This document shows positions 37,025-49,500 of a DNA stretch of 64,000 nt, in pieces. The position numbers were made by a program, and so were the translations under genes. Position 1 is the stretch's first letter; each line of letters starts with the position of its first letter. The notes below the pieces were generated by a model. That model saw only the letters and a list, made by a program, of their open reading frames with translations. It was not told where the DNA came from and searched no databases. This DNA is from Phytoseiulus persimilis (lineage: Eukaryota > Arthropoda > Arachnida > Mesostigmata > Phytoseiidae). The stretch covers positions 10,292,001 through 10,356,000 of the forward strand of contig CM075101.1 in assembly GCA_037576195.1 (NCBI GenBank), given 5' to 3'.

Positions 37025-38045
37025 GTGGTCCGTCGTCGTCCTCGTTCGTATTTCGACTCACGTCTTTTACCAGCGCTGATCAACCGGAACAACTGAGAAG
37101 TTCAAACTCAAATATTCGACATCACATGCAGCAGTAGCGGCACGAGTACTTTTCCGACCGGAGGTCTCTGTCCGATCTGTTCACTCCCGAATCTCATTAC
37201 TCGTGTACTGAGCTCAAAGCTATTCCGAATATCTCTTATCTGATTTGAACTCAACGGGCGGATGTTCCACGATCGGCCTGGGACATCCGACGCGACTCTG
37301 GTGATCAACTGAATAACTAATATACTGACGCGATTCCCGATTGCGAACATTCTCAGACCGTTGCGGCTTTTTCATGTTATGTTGATTTCTGTATAAGTTC
37401 TTGTCAAGTGCTGTCGACAGCTCCTTTGCTAGTTTTATAGATATGAACGCATTTGAACTGAGTTTTCTCGCGTAGAGACGTTTCTCGTCGTTACCAGTGT
37501 TAAGTTATACAGACGCGCGAAAACTAGGAATATTCAAAGAGCTATGTTTCACGCCGTTATCGAATGGGTGCAGTGAACGAAACGTCCGTCTTGGAAATTC
37601 TATCCTTCTATGTATTTTAGTTTGAGCTGGATACCAACTTCAGCGCCTCGCGGAAGGAACTTCTCGACCGACTCCCGTCTTTGTCAGCCAGAAGCTTCCG
37701 CGCCGAAACTCAGACCTGACATGGATACGAAAGTGATCGCAAACTACGATCCGATCGACCCAGTCCGAGGATCGCGATTTGAAGTTGTCTTTCAACCTTC
37801 TCTCCAGGGAAACGATAGTAATTAGTCGAATCTCATGTGGGTTTGAGCTAATTCACCGATCCAAGGTAACAAAGTTGACTCTCGAACGGGGTGGTGCGCA
37901 CAGGATGTGGCAACAGAGTAATATTTCGGAATAAACAAATCTTGCAAAATCTACCACTCGCTGTTTTACATGAGATAATACACACCGGTATCCTCCCTGG
38001 CTGACACGAGGATCCATTTTTCACTCGCGCTCTTCTCCAAAAACT
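37025..38045. other. Intergenic, nothing secure
   Basis: A plus-strand open frame at 37610-37825 begins just before a plausible acceptor but has no partner exons or domain. No repeats seen. Confidence 0.4.
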
Positions 38046-38234
38046 CATGCCACATGCAGAGCCTGGAACATTGAATGACGAAAGACTTACCTCGAACAGA
38101 CTATCCTCATTCCATGAGAAGAAATCTTTGTTGAAAACACAGTCTTTGGTTTGGTGGCGGATCATGTTGTTGATACGACTTGAGGTGAATTGGCACTTGT
38201 CGCAAGTGTAGTCGCATCCACCCTTGTCGGCCAT
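38046..38234 (-). CDS. Possible single zinc-finger mini-protein or alternative 3' exons
   Basis: An exon starting at a well-placed ATG (GACATGGCC context) encodes MADKGGCDYTCDKCQF and continues to a C-x2-C-x12-H-x4-C finger, ends at a good GTAAGT donor near 38092, and could splice to an acceptor near 38063 for a five-codon end (ALHVA, stop). That intron would be too short, so a different partner is likelier. The exon sits just downstream of, and on the same strand as, the AT-hook gene, so it may be an alternative terminal exon of it; the phases do not match the last exon I model. Low confidence. Confidence 0.3.
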
Positions 38235-38359
38235 GTCTACTCCGAAGGTGTCTTGAGGACTGGAGAGAAACAGCAACGGATCGTTATACCTGAGTCATCT
38301 GGTTTACCCTTTTCTCGACGGTTTTCCCAAATCTCGTCGAGTCTCAGTGACATTCCAGA

Positions 38360-40105
38360 CTACTTCCTTCCGAGAAATTCATTATCAACGAGCTTCACGT
38401 TCTTGAATGGCATGCTGCTCTCACGGAATAAGAATTTACAGTGTTCGACCGGGGTGGTCTTCAATTCTGGGAGCGGCGCGAAACGTTTTATGATCGCTTG
38501 AGAAGGTCTAGGCGGGTCCTGTATTATTTCCAGGACAGGCAGAGCCTGAAGTCTGTGCACGTAAGGCCTCTTCTGTTTTGCGGTTTCTCCGTAGATAACT
38601 GCAAGCGAATTGATGATTGAATCATCCTCTGACATTCACTCAACTCGAGTCACCTTCACGGAGTACACGCTGGGATGGGGCTAGATATGCCTTCACAAGT
38701 CCGAGCCTCCGAGGGTTGATCTCATATGCTGATCGATAGATTCAATGGTGCCAGGGCGAAAATGCTCCTGGGAAGGCGTTGGCAACCACTATCTGCTTCC
38801 GCCGTGTACAACGGGACTCACATCTTATTTGTTTCCGCCAGGTTTTGGTTGTGCCGATGGCTTTGAGCCGGCGATCCAAATCAGCACGTTGGTCCTTCGT
38901 GAGCCCGTCGCCTTCGTCGTTTTCATCATCTTCGTCATCAAGGAAATCTTCGTAAATTTTCACATGACGTTCCCGGGTTGATCGTCGGATCTGAAGCGCG
39001 ATATAGAATCCATTAGATTGCTCCTCCTCATCGGATAAACTGTCTCACATAACCAATTATTCGTATCGAATCTCAAATTTCTCTCAAGTTTTTTCCCCGG
39101 ATTCGATGAGACTCTAAGAGCGAGATCGAAGGCAAGAGTCGAAAGATCGCAGCGCACCTTGCTTCCGCCTGCAGACTTCCTTGACTTCTTATTGGGCTTC
39201 TGAGCTTCGATACTCTCTCGCGATTTTTTTCGGCCGACCCCGTTTCTTCCCGGCGCTATCAGGTTTTGGGCTGTTCTTTTCCGGTGAAGTGTTCAGCGTC
39301 ACCTGAAAACCACAATGATGCGTCAGCTGATCATCAAGTTCATATGCGGAGTCTCTCCGTGCTAGATGGGCGTTGAGCACAGGGAGATACGCAGACCGCC
39401 TGTGACGCAGACACACAGGACAAACTCACCTGTGAGACTTCCATCACATCTCCACGGTCGTCCTCAGAATTTGGAGCGGCATCCTCATCCGATGTATCCG
39501 GTCGGCTCGAGTCCTTGACCATTATCAATACTGGTTGTACCTCTTCTTCATCGTCTTCGTCCATAGCCGAATCACCGCCTACCGGTGCTGCAAGAATGAA
39601 CAGTAGGCTCATTTATGATTATGGTAGTTTCTCCTGTCCCTCTGGTCCTTGGCTGTTGAACATCACGACCAACAGGGAATAAACATGGAGAGGTCATTGA
39701 TTCGAATGCGTCCGCGTTTTCCGAGGGAGCGAGAATCAATGAAACGCGTATCAAGCTCAAGGAATGTGCTTCGACAGAACTTCCGGTGCTCGCATCGACG
39801 TAAGCGCTCAATGGAGTGTTCCGCATCAAAGCATAGCCGCACGGAGTCTGCGTTGAAAACCACCATTTGTTCCAGAGATTCACTTCTGTATCCAATGATT
39901 GTTTCACGTTGCACTGCTCCAACATAAACATAGTCGGGCCCGACTGAGCATGAAGGCGGGAGAACGTCAGACAGATTCCATATTGGAGCTCACCTTTGGT
40001 TCCTATTTCGATTTCATCTTCAAGCCGGCTGACGTCGACCATGCCTTCATGGACGAGGCTGCTCCCTACCTCGGTACTATCCTGGGAAATTCTGGTTGCG
40101 GCCAT
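38360..40105 (-). CDS. AT-hook, acidic nuclear protein with apparent frameshift
   Basis: Five exons: 40105-39994, 39587-39430, 39302-39158, 38990-38822, 38598-38360, about 273 residues. After a short N-terminus comes an acidic region (MDEDDEEEVQPV), an AT-hook (KKRGRPKK) with further basic clusters, a second acidic patch (DFLDDEDDENDEGDG) and a conserved-looking C-terminal domain (RPYVHRLQALPVLEIIQDPP). No named family recognised; it is probably a chromatin-associated factor. In exon 3 the frame is broken at a run of seven T on the plus strand (39224-39230): as written it stops soon after, whereas one base fewer restores a basic stretch and the phase-0 junction to exon 4. So the exon as given is one base too long. 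Confidence 0.65.
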
Positions 40106-41936
40106 CCTGAAAGAGGGCAAGGGCATCCTTGATTCCCAACGCCAAACGACGATGACGAGGAGGACAACGAGCTGAGACACCGGATTCCCCTCCGGTACGA
40201 CCAACAGGGTCTATCCAACTGCAGCGCCCTCCACTTGTCGGTACCCTCCTCCGTCTCTTCCTCCGGCAAAAGCACGGCTTCCCACCGAGAGCACTGCCGA
40301 GCTTCTTATTCCGGCCGGCTGCCCGCCCACCAACCAGCCGCCCCGACAGAAAGACAACCTGAAGCGTACTCCGTTACGGCTGCACTGGTTTCGTGAAGTA
40401 CTAGTCGAACGTTTCTAGTGTCACACATGATTCCTCCGATCCTCGAGCGCGCGCATTAATCAGAACGGGTTCACTCACATGAAACTTGCCGTCCAGAGAG
40501 CCCAGCAGTTTCCTTCGAGAAAGTCAACGTCGGTCTTCGGTAGTTGAAGCACGGTGTTGAACGGCTAATTGTCACTTGTGCCAAAGGCCGGGAAGCTGGT
40601 CAAAAAGGGCAGACCGATAACAATGCTCGCACTTATTTCCTCTGCGGACGGGCGCTTCGAGGAATCAGCTAAACAAAGAGAGAAGACCGTTTTGTTGGGA
40701 ATCCGGTGTCGGGCACTTCTTCTGTTTTTGTCAAAGAATTGTACCAAGGACCGGTGAATGCTCAGGTGCAAGCTTCTCTGGGGGATTTCAGACACAGGCC
40801 TCCTAATTCGCCCAATGTTCCTCGGGAGGAGCTGCGGACGACCCAACGACGGGTTCTCAGTAAACCGGGGAAAAAAGAATGCGAAACTATAGCAAGGGTT
40901 ATTATTGGAACAGCCAGCGAACGAGCGGTAGTAGCAGCACCGCGGTTGCTAGAGCGCGTCGAATGGATGCATCCTGAGAGCAATGGATCACGGGCGACTG
41001 ACAGTGCCTTGGGAATCGCTGATGGGTTCGGCCTTCGCCCCGGGAACGAGCCGAATCTCAACCATCCCCGTTTTGTAGATCATCTCCATCTTCGTTCTTC
41101 AGAATGCATATACAGAATGCTTGCAGCCTTGGCTGCGCTAACTCAGAACTCCGGGCGACCCATCGAGACAAGCGTTCTTCCTTGCCCACTTTTATTTGTC
41201 GCAAGGCCTCGCGTCAAAATCTGAGAGATTATGGACTATCGATCCATTCCGATCGCCCGCTCCTTTCACAAGACCTCTTGAGCCTTTCGAAATGCATTTC
41301 AAAATAAGAATCGTAAGCGCGGAGTCTGGCAGTGTAGATAAAAACAAGAGGTCGGTTATGAAACATCGGCTCGCAATGACAAGGGCGTTGGTGATTCAGT
41401 TACAGTATGCTCGAAGAATCGAGTTCAGTGTTCTTTGCGTTCGGCCAGGATGTGCGGGTTGTGTAAGATCCAGTGGAAGAGCAGCCGCACATCCGTTCCA
41501 CGCCGAACTCATGGTCGCGAACGATATCCCCTCAATCCGCCGTCCATCTTCCGAGCATTCGATATGGAAAAATCGCGAGGAACAGGCTAGTAACAGGATC
41601 GACGACGCGATAGTAGCTCCGATATACACTTCCAGCCGCCCACGAGCTATGCCATCCAACTATAGAGATGAGGTACACAGAGGAGGGCATTTTTGCTTGT
41701 TCCTTAGCTCTCCAAACACGCGGTTTCCGATCTGATCTTCGAGGAGGGATTTGATCAACTGCTTCTGCAATTCAGATCACTTCTCACTGGCCACGGAAAA
41801 CATCTCTGGAAGAGTCATCCGAGTCCAAAAGTCAGACCAGCGCCTCAGTAGCGATAAGACAACAACTCGGGGGTACCATTCGGCTATCGGATCGTTTGGA
41901 TTCGTGCCGGGCAAATTCATGTGAATGTTTCAGGTG

Positions 41937-42214
41937 CGCATCGTGTGCTCTATACGAGAAGAGACACATTGTATCCTCTCGGGGCAGCTTACTCCGGGAA
42001 AACACGAAATATTCAGTGTTTGAGCTTGGGCTACAGCAACGCTACTCTGAAAGCGACTACTCTGGAGGGTACGAAAGCCTCGTTAGTCTCATACTGGATA
42101 CGCGACTGGGGCTTGCAAATCCAGGTCCATCTCGTGGTGAAAGTTTCCAAGGATGCGGATTCGACTCCGCGACACGTTGATATTCAAGTACTCATGATAG
42201 ACTCCGTACCATAG
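41937..42214 (+). CDS. Candidate terminal exon, unknown protein
   Basis: Starts at a good acceptor (AATGTTTCAG at 41927-41936) and stays open for about 92 codons to a stop at 42214. Composition is protein-like with alternating hydrophobics (LQIQVHLVVKVSKDADS). The other two frames are also partly open. No family match. Confidence 0.25.
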
Positions 42215-42756
42215 TTGTTCGTGCAACCTTCCCCAGCCCCACGCTGCCTACCAAGAGCGGGACAAATATCCAGCACTCAGGTGTTCGCATATCACCCTGA
42301 TGCGGCATCCACTGCTCGAGCCTTCCGGTGAAATTCGTCGGTGGTCTCCAGCCCGCGCATTGTAGGAACTTTACTGCCCCCGCAAACCTCTGAACATCTG
42401 CGTCGTAGTTTGAATTTAGCAGTTTTTTGCCCCGGGACTATATTCCGTTCGATGATTCGCTACTTGCGGACGCGTCGTCCCTGATATCCTTAAGAACAGA
42501 AGGAGATCGCGAATGCTGCATTGTGCCCAAGTTCATTCGCCACGAATCTGCGTTTCAGTCGAGTGAACCCGCGAAAGAGATCAGTATCGTGATGTGGAAT
42601 CAACTGGAGGCACCGGACAGTTTGAGCAGAAATTAAACGCGTCTTTGTTAACCTTAGCCTCGTACATGCAGATGCTGATAGTTGCGTCACCGGGGGCGTC
42701 ATCACAGCTATAGCTCCTCAATGTTCGGAACGACAGAATATCTCATGGGGTCCAGC

Positions 42757-42969
42757 GACGCCTGAACTGTCCTCAGGCACGACCGAGCGCGAGACTTGCC
42801 GGACCTGGTGACGCAGATTTTCGGAGAACTCCATGAGGAATTGTTCACGCACCCACTCGCGCTGAGCAGAGGAGTTTTTGGTAAAGGAAAAACGGCGAAG
42901 GGGTCACAAGAATTGTCGAGAGCGGCATCGGATTCATACATCGTCTCCGACCACCGAAACAATGGTCAT
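42757..42969 (+). CDS. Candidate terminal exon, unknown protein
   Basis: An acceptor-like TGTCCTCAG precedes about 67 codons (RARDLPDLVTQIFGELHEEL and following) ending in a stop near 42969. Together with an open frame at 42430-42636 (DYIPFDDSLLADASSL) it may belong to one plus-strand gene, but I cannot connect the pieces with certainty. Confidence 0.22.
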
Positions 42970-45900
42970 TGATGGAATTTATGATGGGAGAAAATAATGG
43001 ACGAGATATCTCAATCGCCATCGAATCTGCCCATTCCGCGAACGCTGATAATTTTTTTCTCGTCTATGCCATCATTGTCAATGATACGTCGCATATCACC
43101 GAATAACTTCAAATTGACTATGGATTCGCAGGATGGCTTGAGCAGCGGATCATTACAACGGGATTGATTTCCCAGCATAAGAGGGAACAGCTTCAACCGA
43201 GTCTCCTATAATCATTGAGCTCCTCCCCTCAATCGATGTATCCAGTTCGTTCGGAACAAGGATGGGCATCACTCTGGTGCACAGTCGTATGAGCATGTTC
43301 GAGGAACGAAGCCCCACAGGAGCCGGCGCCCTGGAGGGGTGCATGAGTCGCCCACCCTTTCGATCCGACAGGCGACGCCGGCTGCACTGGGATACAAATT
43401 ACCTAAATTTCGATATGCATTGGGCTGTTTGAGGACAAACAGCCAGGACATATGAGCGAGTTCGCGCAACTCATCTCTAGACCGGATGATCAACGAATCG
43501 CCCAAATGAGCCGCCGGCTGCCGGGAACGAACCCAGCGCTTACGTTCCGAGCACCCACAGGAGACGGCATCGATGTGACAGCGTGAATCTCCACGTGCGC
43601 CATACACGACGCTGACTACCGGGTGATCTTGTCGGCTGACAAGTAGGGGACCTTTCTCAAGAATTCTCCTGGGTAGAGAAAATTATTTTCCGCGACTATC
43701 TTGCCTCTATGAGGTCAACGCCCAAACGAGCAGCTGCTGCGAAGATGCAACACTTCAAACAATGCAGGATTCCTCTAGGTTCATCAGGAACGGAAGTCCG
43801 TCGTTTTGGTGGCTCCGTCTGTAGGCTTCATTGTATTGTACAGCGTTAAATCTGTTCGGGATTCCATGCTTGTACCCGACTCGTTCTTCCGTGCCCCAGG
43901 GAAGTATGCGTTCCTCCAGGGGTTAGACACAAGCTGCCATTCTGGAAGCACGCAAGGAAGCAATCATGAAAATTCGGTTCTTTTCTATTAAGCGTCAGCC
44001 GAGTTAGCGCCAAGCGAAACACTCCGTCAGCATGACGGAAGGAAAATTCGAGTGCTTGGCTAATTTTCAGCAGAGATCATCATCAAAGCATTGTCCATAT
44101 ACCCGTCTGCTATCGAGGCCTCGGGATTGGAACCCTATTTTCAGTCATTAGTCATAACCCGCGTAATGACCATGACCCTTCTGGTCCCTCCGAAGGTATA
44201 GCAAAGATGCCGCCTCAGAGACGGGACATCCATGATCGATTGTTCCTCCCTCCCGCCGTGAAGAAGAAGCTGGCTTGAAGTGTCGCGGAGTAGCGCATGC
44301 GCGCACCGGATTCCACGTTTTCCTCCAGCCTTCCTGGGAAGCAAGCCTGGGGAATGTCGACATATGGACTAGATATGAGCTCGAGACGCGAGCGATGAAC
44401 GATCCGATACGAACACGGTACGAACCGGGATCCGCAGGAGACTCGCTACCTAACAGCGTGATCGCATGCGCGTTTGTCGATTATGACCTGTCCACTCGTT
44501 CTCGTCACAGATGCCGTGGTTCTTGTTCTTGAACATCGTCTGCTCTCGATGGACAACGTCTGCGTTTCATAATCGTAAGAACAGGCGGCAGGACCCGAGG
44601 CTTCTTCGCTTGCGTGATGCCGGCGAAATTTGAGGGGGGGTTGAGCGAAAACAGGAGCTGCCGGCCTCGAGGAAGCTCGATTCTCTCAGCTCCGCTTAGT
44701 ACGGCACGACGGTAGACTCGAAAACAGGTTTCCAAATCGTGGAGGGCTCGCCGTCGTCTCAGAGAAACTCTTCCTCTCCAGGCGACACCTCAAGAATTCA
44801 TTCGAGGAAACAATCAGGCCGCCGAGATAGAAGTCTTCCCTGATCTCGCGATCCCTATGCAAAAAAACGCGTTGACTTCCTTTCCCGATCGAAAAATCAA
44901 CACAACCTCGGAGGGAAGCCGTTTGGAGTTTCGGCACAGGAGGCTCTTCCGAGCTTCATCAGACGTGGACGACGGTTCGGGTCGCTCCCCCTCATCTTCT
45001 CACGTTCAACTCATTATAAGAGTGGTGGTGCCTTCCCGGCGCTCCTCCAGGGGTCACAGGTGAGTTCCCGATTTCGAACGCGGAGCAGCTGTGTCTGGGA
45101 TTCTCGATGAGCCATCAAAGCACAGCCGGGCGCACACAGCACCACCACATTTCTACAACCACACGTTCAGTACCAGCAGCAGCAGCCGCTTCTAGCAAAG
45201 GTTCTAGTGGTGTTGGTAGTGGTGGTGGAAACACTCATACGCACGCGGCGGGGAGTTGGCTTGCAACGGTTGGTCGCGGTTTTCCTCACCCCCAGTGTCT
45301 CGATCGCAGCATCTGCGAGGCTGTCGTCGCGTCGAAATAGTGGAAGGCGGCGGCCGCCGTGCGGTTTGATCCTGGCCTCCTGAAAACAACATCGTCTATG
45401 GCCGTGAAAGCGTGTGTTCCAAAAGACTGTTCGTGAGGCCGTGTGTTCCAAAGGTGACTGTTCGTTCTGGAGGCCGAGTGTTGTTTCGCGTAACCGAACT
45501 GGATTAACAAGTGAGCTCCTCCAAGTGTTTTTGAGAACGCCGAGTACAAGCTCGGAGTCTGAAAGCGTGATGAACACGTTGGAATCCCTGTGCGAATGTT
45601 TACGCTGACGACACCTGAATGTTGTCTGGCTTGAAACCTCTTGACTGTGTCGACGAAACATCCAAACAACCGTCTAAGAATCGTCCTATGGTGTCGATCC
45701 ACTGTGGATTCGCTGACGTTCGTATCCCATTGAGCCGACTATTGAAGAGTTGGAATGTGTAGCGCTCGCTGCCGTCAAAGCCACGCGCCTGTTCTATTCT
45801 CAGAGGTAAATAGACCTTCGTGCGGAGAACTTGGCGCGGCGCCGCGCCTTGAGTCCGAAGCTTCTTTGTGTCTTTGAGGCTTCACGTGCTCGTCTCGAGA

Positions 45901-46555
45901 TTTGCCTTCGAGGTCATGCTGTGGGAGGAACGGAGACCCGTTCTAAGGCTGTGAGGCCGTGTCAGGCCGTCGACCGCTCGGCTCCCTCCGTACGGAAGAG
46001 GCAGCATGGAGGCACGGCGGGCGCCCAACTCCGGGGCGGCTGGTAGCGAGACTTGTTGCTCATCCCGGCGCGCGCGTCTCTGAAGCGCGCAGCTGTTTGT
46101 CGCTTCCTATCAATATCGCCTCACGTGTCAGAAATTCTCATTGTATTCGATTCCCATCGTCTGCGGCTCTGGGACCTGGGTGTGAATTCTCGGCGTTCGT
46201 GAATCTCATCGATGTTGTCTCTTTCCGTTCGGTTTGGCTACCCGATGAAGTTCGGTGGTCGACGAAGGTCACAGTGTTCGCTCGCTGCGGTAGACGACGC
46301 ATGCCGTGAACACTGTTCCCCAGAATTCCGTCTTTGATCTAAGAAAGTCCTTCAAACGTTTCAGTGCCGAGAATTATAATAATTAGTTTCCAGAATGAGA
46401 GAATCGTATGCGATTTGTATCAGTGTATCGAGCGATCGCATTTGTCGCTTCGATCCGATATTCGGGAGCTCCGACCAGAGGTCAGCATAAGTCACTGATG
46501 GCGAACTCTGCTTCCAGAGCCCTGACCCGAGACCCGATAGGAACAGACGATCGCC

Positions 46556-49500
46556 ATGGAGACGATTGTTTCATCTTATTTGTCGAAGAAGTTACCTTCA
46601 AGCTCGAAGAAATCTCTTTCGGATAGCGTGAGTTCTCCTGGTAGATAAAGTACCAAAAGGCGGCTGCGGCCTCACTGACAGTTCTGCGGCAGAGTCCGAC
46701 TGAATAGAGAGATCTCATCCTGGTCGAGAACCTATACAAATGATATGTCTGAGCCATGCTCGTCTTTAATGTTCACAGTTGGAGACGGCTAGCAGAGTTC
46801 AAGGCTTGTTGTCCGATGACATCGTCTTTGAGAAGACCGGACCACAAAGCGATCCCTGGCTGAAAACGATGGAATCTCTGCAAACAGCCGATCACGTCCA
46901 TGACCACACCAAGAACGGCGCAAAGTATGTTCATAACTCGCAAAAACTCGATGCTCATAGTTCCCCTTGGATCAAATACCAATATCCAACGAAGGGAGGT
47001 CCGGTCCTATTTTCTGAGCCGGAAGCCAGCAGGCGTCTTTGCTTCTCACTCTTTGAATGATGCTGATTGAGTCGTTTGGCGACCTGTCTCTCATCACTCC
47101 TATTTGTTTCTCCAGGGAGAGGATTCCTCTTGGGTTTTTCGGTATCCAACAGAAAGCACAGAAGCGTCTCAGCGAACACGAGAATGACGGCCCACAGGTG
47201 AGGAAGAGCTTCGTGTTTTTCAAGGGGATGCCTCGCAGGAATGGGCGAGGAGGATGCTCTATGAACACGGTGAAGAGACGAATCCATCCGTCTAACAATG
47301 ACATCGGAATCTCGTAGGTGATCCTCCGCAACTCGGGAAGCAGAGCCCAGGTCGGCCTCACCAACGTAGGCAACACCTGTTATTTCAACTCTATGCTGCA
47401 GTGTTTAACGAACTGCAAGCCTTTTTACAACTATATCCGCAGCGAGGCTCACGATAAAAACGTCTGTCGTCGAAGTGAGTCGAAGTGTCTCTGGTTCACG
47501 CATCACTATCCTCGTTCGATACTTTTAAGCAAGGTCCCAAAACAAGTGGTTGCATCGAGTTTCTCTAGATTCCCTTCCACGAGTCCCGGCTTCTTCCGGG
47601 TCTCATCCGGTATGTTCCGAGACGATACCCGCAACTGACCATTTTGTTCAACTTCCAGACGATAACTGCGTGTTATGTCTCCTGAAAGTCTTCAGCGTGA
47701 ACCATCTCCCTGTAAATCCGACGCAGAAAGTGATAAACGGCACCGTTCTCCGTGATCTCCTCGTGAAAATGAGGACCGTGTGAGACTTTACCACTTTGTT
47801 GTTCTGCCCTCCTCGCTTCGTTCCACTCTCGCTGATTCACCCGAAGTTTCTATTTATAAAGCGTATTCATATCCCTCCCACAGCCGTCCGTCGTTGGAAG
47901 ATACACGCTCAACAGTCGGCCGACGAGATATTGAGCTATGTGATGGATTCAATGTGGGAGCGAGAGATGCAGTACTATTCTTGTAAACAGAACCAGACCC
48001 CTATGTTCAATATTTTCGGCACAGTCATCGAGCAGCAGTACGCCTGCTCCATGTGTGGGAAGGCCTCGATTGTCAAGATGGTTGAACCCACTATAATCCT
48101 CGGTCTGATAAACGGAGATCGGCGATCGGTTCAAGATCGTCTGAGAGTAGAGTATGGCTTGGCGGAAACACTGAGCGAGCCCAAGGACAAATGTAATGGA
48201 TGTGGGCGAACGAGGGTAAGTGGCGCGGATCTCTGAGGCGGTTTTGAACTTGCCTCAAAATCCTGCAGATGAATCATTTTTCCGACAGCGTTCCCGTCAG
48301 ACATCGATCTTGATGGATAGCGAGCCCCCTCATTTCACCAGGCTCCCTAGTCTTCTCAGAATGAACTCTTTGAAATGATGAGCATTTTTCGAATAGGAGT
48401 GAAGGGACGCCAGTCTCCAGGCTCAAATGGAATATTTCGCTTGCAGACACCTCGGCCGACGATGAAACGAGTGTTGAAAGATCTCCCCATGATCCTTGTC
48501 GTGATGCTCAAGCGATTCTACGTGATTGACGGCATCTCGCATAAGATCAACCAATTTGTGCAATTTCCGGAAACGCTCGATCTCCGTCCATGCATGGATC
48601 CCTTGTCGAAGAACCAGAACTCGCTCTACAAGCTCACTGGCGTTGTGGAACACTGGGGCAAATCGGTGACTGACGGTCATTACGTCGCATATTGCAAAAA
48701 CTATTGTAACCTGCGGAAAACCGAGGGATGGTTCTACCTCAACGACACTTTGGTGCGCCCTACCGACCTGAAGGATGTCCTGCAAAAGCACGCCTACTTG
48801 CTGTTCTACACCTCTCAGAACCAAACGATACGAACGGTGAAACTTCCTCCGAAAACCGCGAACTCGAGTCCAGTTTCCTCTGCGAGTGCATCGCAAGCTA
48901 AAGTCCGAAAGGTATCTAGAGCTCTGAAGAGCTACGTTCTGTTGTGGGAGGTTTCCGTCCGTCGGCCGCGACCGAGTTTCGATATTGCGACGATAATGAT
49001 TGCTCCCGTTTTCTCTAGCCTTCAACGGGAACACCTTGGCCCGTGACGTCCTCTCCATCTACCTCAAAGACCCAGACGAATGGCATTTCCAAAGCAGTAC
49101 CGAGGAAACTTGACCTCGAGCCGCCGAGATTGGAGCCCTCTGCGGTTGAAGAACCCAGCTGCAGCGGGTACAGCAATAGTCTCTCGAACGATGCCAAAGC
49201 GAAAGATGAGCTTCCGAACGGTAGAGAAGCAGGAGTCGAGACCCCCTCGAAATCCGCAACGCTGCTACCCTCGTCGTCGAACCCAGTTTCACCTCGATCT
49301 GTGAATTACTCAACTGATGCATCGAGGAGAGGAAGCGACGGCGAAGAGGAATCTGATAGGAATGAGTCGCACAACGAAGGAACAGCCCGCTCAAAATCGT
49401 TCAGTCTACTTCTGGACTGCAACGGCAACTCGCTTAAAAAAAACACCGCGACAGGAATGGAAAGAAGTCGATCTTCACCAATCTGGGATCGAAACTGATT

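Larger units (their letters stand above)
40106..46555. other. 6.4-kb stretch with unassigned fragments
   Basis: No complete gene recognised. Possible exons at 41937-42214 and 42600-42969 (plus) are listed separately. A minus-strand piece at 40566-40692, after a good acceptor, ends in DSSKRPSAEEI, reminiscent of the last helix of a protein-kinase domain, but no upstream kinase exons were found. Around 45410-45490 a 30-bp GTGTTCCAAA-CTGTTCG unit occurs twice in tandem; 45170-45240 is CAG/GGT-rich simple sequence. The part next to 46556 should contain the USP36 promoter. Confidence 0.4.

Noticed and set aside
40566-40692. Protein-kinase C-terminal exon
   Set aside because: Only a short DSSKRPSAEE-like piece; no other kinase motif was found upstream on the same strand, so it is mentioned only within the gap entry.
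42150-42180. GCGGATTCGACTCCGC as a tRNA T-arm
   Set aside because: No cloverleaf can be completed upstream, and it sits inside an open candidate exon.
46772-47287. Minus-strand open frames with hydrophobic stretches, looking like a small membrane-protein gene
   Set aside because: They are antisense to USP36 exons 2 and 3, whose phases, acceptors and donors all agree on the plus strand.
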